A stretch of 64,000 bases of DNA, taken from contig NC_081555.1 in assembly GCF_963082655.1 (NCBI RefSeq), positions 177,490,944-177,554,943 of the forward strand, in the 5' to 3' direction. The stretch is from Stomoxys calcitrans (lineage: Eukaryota > Arthropoda > Insecta > Diptera > Muscidae). Each line of letters opens with the position of its first letter. Position 1 is the first letter of the stretch. Positions 58,396 to 64,000 of this stretch are shown piece after piece. The notes under the pieces are model-generated. The model was not told the origin of the DNA and made no database searches. It saw only the letters and a list, made by a program, of their open reading frames with translations. A program made the position numbers and the translations under genes.

Positions 58396-60114
58396 TTTTC
58401 TGAAAAACTTTGTTTTTCGTTGTGTTGTAAAATTGGAAGCGTGGAACTTAAACCTCTAGCCAATTAATAAATTTGATGGTTACCGCAAACAGCAATGACG
58501 GATACTTCGATAAGAATAACAAGTGGAAGAAGATGCCTCAGAACTTTAGAGTTTAGAGTGGAAACGAACAAGATGGAGACACTTGGAGACATTTGTTTCG
58601 TTTAACATTGGAATCATAGATTCTGTCTTAAACCACTTAAATCTATTTTCCCCAAAATTTCTTTAGAATAAAATTTAATTTTCACCAATGAGAATCCTTA
58701 TGGTCTCCAATAATTAATTTCTTCTTTCCATACACCCATTATGGGTGATTGTTTAAGAACATGGACCATTTAGTTTTAAATGAAAATATTAATATTTCGT
58801 TTCAAAATATGACCGACCTCTGTTGCATTTATCCTTGTCAGCTAGCCAGCCAGCCAGCATACTGACACGTCAATAACGAACGTCATATTCTGCAGACAGC
58901 AACAACAGTTGCAGTCATCTTCGTTCTGATCGTGATGGTGGTGGTGAGGCTGGTGGTCGTTTGGTATGCAATGAACCGTTTTGTCAGTTTATGTGTTATT
59001 GGTGGTCATAAATTCAAACTGTACAAAATCCCACTTAATAGCCATCGTCATTCGTCTGGTGGGGATGCGGGCCAGGGACACTGCCAGTTATCCTTTGGCT
59101 CTGGATGTATGGTCAGCTTGCTTTAGCCATCTGCTTGTCCCCCACTCCCCAATTGCCAAAGACCAAGTGTGAGCATAAGCGAGTGTGACATGAGTAACGA
59201 TTAATTTTGTGGCGGCCTTGCATGAATGTTACACAGTAGCCATGTGGAACATTATTTGCATACAACACTATCGGACAGGAAGCCATGGAAGCTCTCTGGC
59301 ATTATCTCCATACCTCCTTTGTGGGCCCTAAAGTCATTCAACCAGCCAAAGTTTCATGGGTTGGATGCAAGGACATTTTGCCAGCTTTGAAAATTGGCAA
59401 AACCATAGCAGGGAGTTGGGTTGGCAGGCTATTGGTCCATTGGTCGGTTGGTTGTTTATGCGTTTATAGATTAATCGTTTTTCGCTTAAATGGCTTAAAA
59501 GGCAGTTAACTTTTGTCGTCTGTGTTAATTTACAAATGATACTCCAAAACGATATCGATACCAAGGGGGTTGGGTTGCGTGGTTTGGTTGGTGTTTTGGA
59601 TTCTGCTGACTCTCTCAAAGGTACTAAGGATATTTCGTTTTGTTGTCGCATTCTGTAAATAAAAGAAAAACACTTTAGATAATGATCAGTGATTTGTTTA
59701 TTTTAAATAATGGCTACGAACATTTTCTTCCTTTGACTATACGGAAAAATAGGCTGTACAACCCTGCCATGACCAAAATCCTTGAATTTAATTTATTCTC
59801 TGGGTATTGAAGTGTTTTCCAATTTGAATTTAAATTAAATGGAATTATCGAAATAAATGGAAACAAATTTTTGTGGCGGCGTATAGAGATGATAAGAAAG
59901 GCTGACGCCTTAGTGTACAACACAATGTTACAACAACAAACATAAGAAGTGGCTAATTTTTAAGAGTTTCAAAATTTATTTTCTTAAAAGGAGTACTTAC
60001 CAAAGAAGAGTTTTTCTTTGGTAAATACTCCTTAAAAAGGCTGGAACAATGTTCGCTTTTCGCGATATTATTAGGGAATAAATAATATTATTTTTAATTG
60101 GTGAGGAACTATAC
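58396..60114. other. anonymous stretch, no supported gene
   Basis: Unrecognised. A short inverted repeat occurs at about 59986-60040: AAAAGGAGTACTTACCAAAG and its near reverse complement CTTTGGTAAATACTCCTTAA lie around a 12 bp spacer. Confidence 0.5.
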
Positions 60115-60200
60115 TACATGAAAACTTCTCCCCAAAGAGGTGTCGCACTGCGGCACCCCTGTTCCTTAGTAGAATGTTCATAGGTAAATTTTCAAGTATA
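60115..60200 (+). mobile_element. SINE body fragment (S6)
   Basis: AGAGGTGTCGCACTGCGGCA and CCCTGTTCCTTAGTAGAATG match the SINE body; no head present. Confidence 0.75.
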
Positions 60201-60299
60201 AATATTATTATTTGGGTGGAGATCGTGGGTTTAATTTCCACCAGTTGCTGCCGTCTGTGATATCACAACGGACTGAATTAGTCCATGTGAGTCTATTTA

Positions 60300-61242
60300 G
60301 AAAATGGACTGTACCTCTAACCTAATTTATACATAACATTAACCTTACCTAAACCTAACCTAAAGCTAACCTAACTTTAACCTAATCTAAACCTTACCTA
60401 GCCTAAACCTAACCAAACCTAAACTTAACCTAAACCTGTCTTAAACCTATACTAAACCTAACCCAAACCTAAACCAAGCCTAACTTTAACTTTAATAAGT
60501 CTTAACCCAAACTTAAATCTATATCTAAATAATCTAAACATTAATTTATGCCTATACATGAACCTGAACCTACAAAATCAACTTAAACCTAAATCTGCAT
60601 ATAAAACTTAACCAAAACTTAAAAATTAACCCAAAACTTAACCAAACCTTAACCCTTACCTAAACTTTAACTTTAACCTAAATCTACATCAAAACCTTAA
60701 CCTTAACCTAAATCTACATCTAAACCTTAACCTTGTCTTATACTTAAATCTAAGTCTTAACCTTTACCTGAATTGATGCTAATAAACCTTATACAAATGC
60801 AACGAAATCCTAACCTTAACCTAAGCCGAAATCCACCAGAACCTAACCTAAACCTTACCTAAAGTGAATTTAACTTAAACCTAACCTAAACAATATCTTA
60901 ACCCATTCTAAACCTAACCCAAACCTTATATGAAGCTATCCTAACTAACCTTAAATTAAACCTTAAACCCTAAACCTAAATTTAAACCCTTATCTAAATT
61001 GTTGCTAATAAAGCTTATATAAATGTTACGATACCTTACCTAAACCAAACAAAACCTAACTGAAATATAACCTAACCTTAACTTAACATAACCCAAACTT
61101 AACATAACCCAAACCTAACCTAACATAATCTAAACCTAACCTAACATGAACCTAACCTGAACCTAACCTAAACATTATCTGAACCAAACCCAAACCTTAT
61201 CTGAAGCTATCCTAAATCTGAACCTATCCAAATCCGTTCTAA
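60300..61242. repeat. degenerate CCTAA/CCTTAA tract
   Basis: About 940 bp built of variants of AACCTAAACCTAACC and AACCTTAACC, with strand bias (C on the plus strand) and no fixed period. The minus strand contains many TTAGG words, the insect telomere motif, though flies generally lack such telomeres. Confidence 0.92.
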
Positions 61243-62105
61243 ACCTTTACCTTTACCTTTACCTTTACCTTTACCTTTACCTTTACCTTTACCTTTACCT
61301 TTACCTTTACCTTTACCTTTACCTTTACCTTTACCTTTACCTTTACCTTTACCTTTACCTTTACCTTTACCTTTACCTTTACCTTTACCTTTACCTTTAC
61401 CTTTACCTTTACCTTTACCTTTACCTTTACCTTTACCTTTACCTTTACCTTTACCTTTACCTTTACCTTTACCTTTACCTTTACCTTTACCTTTACCTTT
61501 ACCTTTACCTTTACCTTTACCTTTACCTTTACCTTTACCTTTACCTTTACCTTTACCTTTACCTTTACCTTTACCTTTACCTTTACCTTTACCTTTACCT
61601 TTACCTTTACCTTTACCTTTACCTTTACCTTTACCTTTACCTTTACCTTTACCTTTACCTTTACCTTTACCTTTACCTTTACCTTTACCTTTACCTTTAC
61701 CTTTACCTTTACCTTTACCTTTACCTTTACCTTTACCTTTACCTTTACCTTTACCTTTACCTTTACCTTTACCTTTACCTTTACCTTTACCTTTACCTTT
61801 ACCTTTACCTTTACCTTTACCTTTACCTTTACCTTTACCTTTACCTTTACCTTTACCTTTACCTTTACCTTTACCTTTACCTTTACCTTTACCTTTACCT
61901 TTACCTTTACCTTTACCTTTACCTTTACCTTTACCTTTACCTTTACCTTTACCTTTACCTTTACCTTTACCTTTACCTTTACCTTTACCTTTACCTTTAC
62001 CTTTACCTTTACCTTTACCTTTACCTTTACCTTTACCTTTACCTTTACCTTTACCTTTACCTTTACCTTTACCTTTACCTTTACCTTTACCTTTACCTTA
62101 CCTTT
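61243..62105. repeat. (ACCTTT)n satellite, about 143 copies
   Basis: About 863 bp of hexamer in which I see no variant until the last units (CCTTACCTTTG). Five of six frames are open through it but there is no ATG. On the minus strand the unit is AAAGGT. Confidence 0.98.
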
Positions 62106-62431
62106 GTGTCAGATAAATCGGCCCATGTTTGCATTCAGCCGTCAATGATTTGGATATATTTAGATGTAAATGGCGAGATGACCGACATTCGGAAGCTATC
62201 TTTTCATCTTTAGAAAGGGAGATTGACATTTAGATCTTTTTGAAAGAGAAGCGGACATCTAACCAAACGGAATAATATGACGTCGAAACTTGCCACAAAA
62301 TTTCAGAAGAACTGTCCATTCTCAAAAAAAAAAACCCACCAAACGCACAAATAAAAAAATAAAACAGTAAATAAACGGTATTTAAGAGTAAAATCCGAAT
62401 ACCATATCAAAATTTGGCAAGCTAAGGGGTT
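62106..62431 (+). repeat. unrecognised DNA ending in a Rep-D scrap
   Basis: GGTATTTAAGAGTAAAATCC and ATACCATATCAAAATTTGGC at 62378-62420 resemble Rep-D monomers. The preceding part is anonymous. Confidence 0.45.
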
Positions 62432-63355
62432 GCCCCATATAGACCGATCCGCCGATTTAATGTCTTAGGCCCATAAAAGCCACATTATTATCCGATTTTG
62501 CTAAAATTTGGGACAGTGAGTTGTGTTAGGCCACTCGACATCCTTCTTCAATTCGGCCCAGATCGGTTCAGATTTGGATATAGCTGCCATACCGACCGAT
62601 TTCTCGATTCAAAGTTTTGGGCCCATAAAAGGCCTATTTATTGTCGGATGTCACCGAAATCTGGGACAGTGAGTTGTGTTAGTCCCTTCGACATCCTTCC
62701 TCAATTTGATTTGGCTCAGATCGGTCCAGATTTGGATATAGCTGCTATATAGACCGATTTCTCGATTTAAGGTTTTGGGCCCATAAAAGGCGCATTTATT
62801 GGGACAGTGAATTGGTCCAGATTTGAATATAGCTGCCATATAGACCGATCTCTCCATTTGACATTCTTCTCCAATTTCGCTCAGATCGGTCCAGATTTGG
62901 GGCCATAAAATGCGCATTTATTGTCAGATTTCGCCGAAATTTGGGACAGTGGGTTGTGTTAGGCCCTTCGACATTTTTCTTAAACTTGGCCTAAATCGGT
63001 TCAGATTTGGATATAGCTGCCATATCTCGATTTAAAATCTTGGCCCCATAAAAGGCGCATTTATAGTCCGATTTCACTCAAATTTGACACTGGGACTTAT
63101 GTTAGGCTTTTCGACATCCGTGTCGTATATGGTTCAGATCGGTTTATTTTTTGACCAATATTTTGTTATACACAATTGAACTATGACTGGTTTTTATAAG
63201 TATTTGGCCCACTCGGAACATATTTCGATATAGCTGCTATCTGGCATAAGGTATGTATTTTTCACCGGATTTTGACGAAAGTTGGTTTACATATATACCC
63301 GAAGTGGTGGATATCCAAAGATCGGCCCGGCCGAACTTATCGCCTTTTTACTTGT
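62432..63355 (-). mobile_element. DA element, copy 7, lacking the TATACC end
   Basis: Starts inside a monomer (CCATATAGACCGATCCGCCG). About five monomers follow, one with a deletion near 62800. The hairpin end is CGGCCCGGCCGAACTTATCG then CTTTTTACTTGTT. Confidence 0.86.
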
Positions 63356-63660
63356 TATGTGGATCGGTTGGGATTGTAACTTGACCAAATCGGAAAATGA
63401 TTAGTTATTGCTCTCATAGAGAACGCAATTCTTATTCGATTTGGATGAAATTTTGAAATTTTTCCTACGACCTGCTTCGAGCTATGCCAAGTATTATTAT
63501 ACAACCTGATATGGCTCCCATTTATACCGATTTCCCAATTTGACATTTTAAGCACCTGGAAGGCGCAATTCTCATCCGTTAGGGCTGAAATTGTGCATGA
63601 TAGCTTCTACTAGCCCTCCAACATGTATGATCTTAGGGAGCAAATTGCTCCTTAAGGCAG
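63356..63660 (-). repeat. DB-like monomer fragment
   Basis: GATCGGTTGGGATTGTAACT, CGCAATTCTTATTCGATTTG and GGAAGGCGCAATTCTCATCC are DB monomer words. It directly follows the DA hairpin end. Confidence 0.65.
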
Positions 63661-63729
63661 GATACTCTGTTCTGCTTTCGGCAAGTTATGAAAAATTTTA
63701 ACAAAATTTGTTAATTTTTTTAAAAATTA

Positions 63730-64000
63730 TTGGGTTGCCTAAAAAGTAATTGCGGATTTTTTAAAAGAAAGTGAATGCATTTTTAATAAAACTTAGAATG
63801 AACTTTAATCAAATGTATAATTGCCATTTTGTTCGATAACCTTTTGCCATCTTCCTGGCAAATTTAGTATTGCACGCTCATAGAACTTTTGGCCTTTATC
63901 TGCAAAAAACTGAACCAAGTGCGATTTTATAGCCTCATCATTGCCGAAAGTTTTACCATTAAAGGAGTTCTGCAAAGATCGAAATAAATGGTAGTCTGAT
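63730..64000 (-). mobile_element. mariner, 3' end; continues beyond the window
   Basis: TA (63728-63729) precedes the terminal repeat TTGGGTTGCCTAAAAAG. The first 85 or so bases match the left (3') part of the 237 bp MITEs. They include the 3' untranslated region and the transposase stop codon. The coding region then continues to the window edge, where the MITEs jump to the other end of the element. Confidence 0.92.
63805..64000 (-). CDS. mariner (DD34D-type) transposase, C-terminal 64 residues
   Basis: The minus-strand frame is uninterrupted from the window edge to a TAA at 63805-63807. It opens with SDYHLFRSLQN, the block holding the third catalytic Asp of mariner transposases. It continues with FFADKGQKFYERAILNLPGR and WQKVIEQNGNY, the standard mariner C-terminus. 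No stop or frameshift occurs in the visible part, in contrast to every other transposase here. The enzyme binds the element's inverted repeats and moves it to a TA. Whether the first two Asp and the N-terminus are intact cannot be seen. The MITEs at 5743, 7990, 34224 and 43429 carry its termini and would be its substrates. Confidence 0.9.
   Translation of the reverse strand, partial: SDYHLFRSLQNSFNGKTFGNDEAIKSHLVQFFADKGQKFYERAILNLPGRWQKVIEQNGNYTFD

Noticed and set aside
61243..62105. Long open frames (TF)n, (PL)n, (LY)n in the hexamer array
   Set aside because: No start codon and no flanking coding signal; openness follows from a six-base unit lacking stops.

Overview
This window is AT-rich, repeat-choked nuclear DNA from a higher (muscoid) fly. 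No intact protein-coding host gene could be supported on either strand; almost every open frame is a relic of a transposon or an accident of a tandem repeat. The organism call rests on (i) many INE-1/DINE-1-like (Helentron-type non-autonomous) elements whose ends carry the fly-typical words CCATGTCCGTCCGTCTGTC and AAGTATATATATTCTTGATC plus a TTCGGCCGGGCCGAA hairpin, (ii) mariner copies and mariner-derived MITEs flanked by TA, (iii) three or more kinds of non-LTR retrotransposon, and (iv) a tRNA-derived SINE. A muscid such as a stable fly, horn fly or house fly relative is the best guess; species cannot be fixed from the sequence alone.

Names used here: DA, DB and DE are three DINE-1-like families. 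All have a hairpin end and a TATACC end, with internal monomers of about 150 bp. They are scored + when the hairpin end is on the left. Rep-C is a roughly 300 bp dispersed repeat with no coding content. Rep-D is a family of roughly 120 bp monomers. Rep-F has CACAGTGGG termini. Rep-G is a two-copy repeat.

Layout: 1-316 DB tail; 317-1954 anonymous; 1955-5372 an RTE-like LINE on the minus strand, split by a DD41D-type mariner (3573-4489); 5373-8420 Rep-C with a MITE, then DE and DA abutting, with two long AT arrays and another MITE; 8421-10945 anonymous; 10946-12965 three DB copies; 13080-15985 SINE, fragments of RNase-H-bearing LINEs and Rep-C; 15986-18184 anonymous; 18185-20335 DINE-like monomers and a LINE 3' end; 20430-22670 SINE and another LINE with a nested SINE; 22677-24044 DA; 24045-26310 anonymous; 26311-28838 diverged DINE copies, a Tc1-type MITE and DB; 28860-31440 Rep-F, an in-frame 147 bp duplication, Rep-G and Rep-C; 31540-34860 a jockey-like LINE on the minus strand split by DA plus a MITE; 34861-36100 anonymous; 36110-39900 DE end, Rep-F with nested Rep-C, a dead Tc1/mariner transposase, DB and Rep-C; 39901-41850 anonymous; 41852-45315 DB, Rep-C, Rep-D, DE with an AT array, a MITE, Rep-D and SINE; 46804-48487 a complete DA; 48488-50650 anonymous; 50652-54751 DA, DB, DE and DB; 56570-57085 a SINE cluster; 57828-58395 a DB/DA junction; 60300-62105 a degenerate CCTAA-like tract running into about 860 bp of near-perfect ACCTTT hexamer; 62432-63645 DA and DB; 63730-64000 the 3' end of a mariner with an uninterrupted transposase C-terminus.

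The elements form a stratified record: TA-targeting mariner MITEs sit inside Rep-C, DA and DE copies, DA sits inside a jockey-like LINE, a SINE sits inside another LINE, and a DD41D mariner sits inside the RTE-like LINE. The most informative object is the partial mariner at the right edge. Its end matches the 237 bp MITEs, so the window contains both the probable parent family and its deletion derivatives. I see no host defence, metabolic or regulatory system here; any unknown system would have to lie in the anonymous stretches, where no frame has convincing coding signal.
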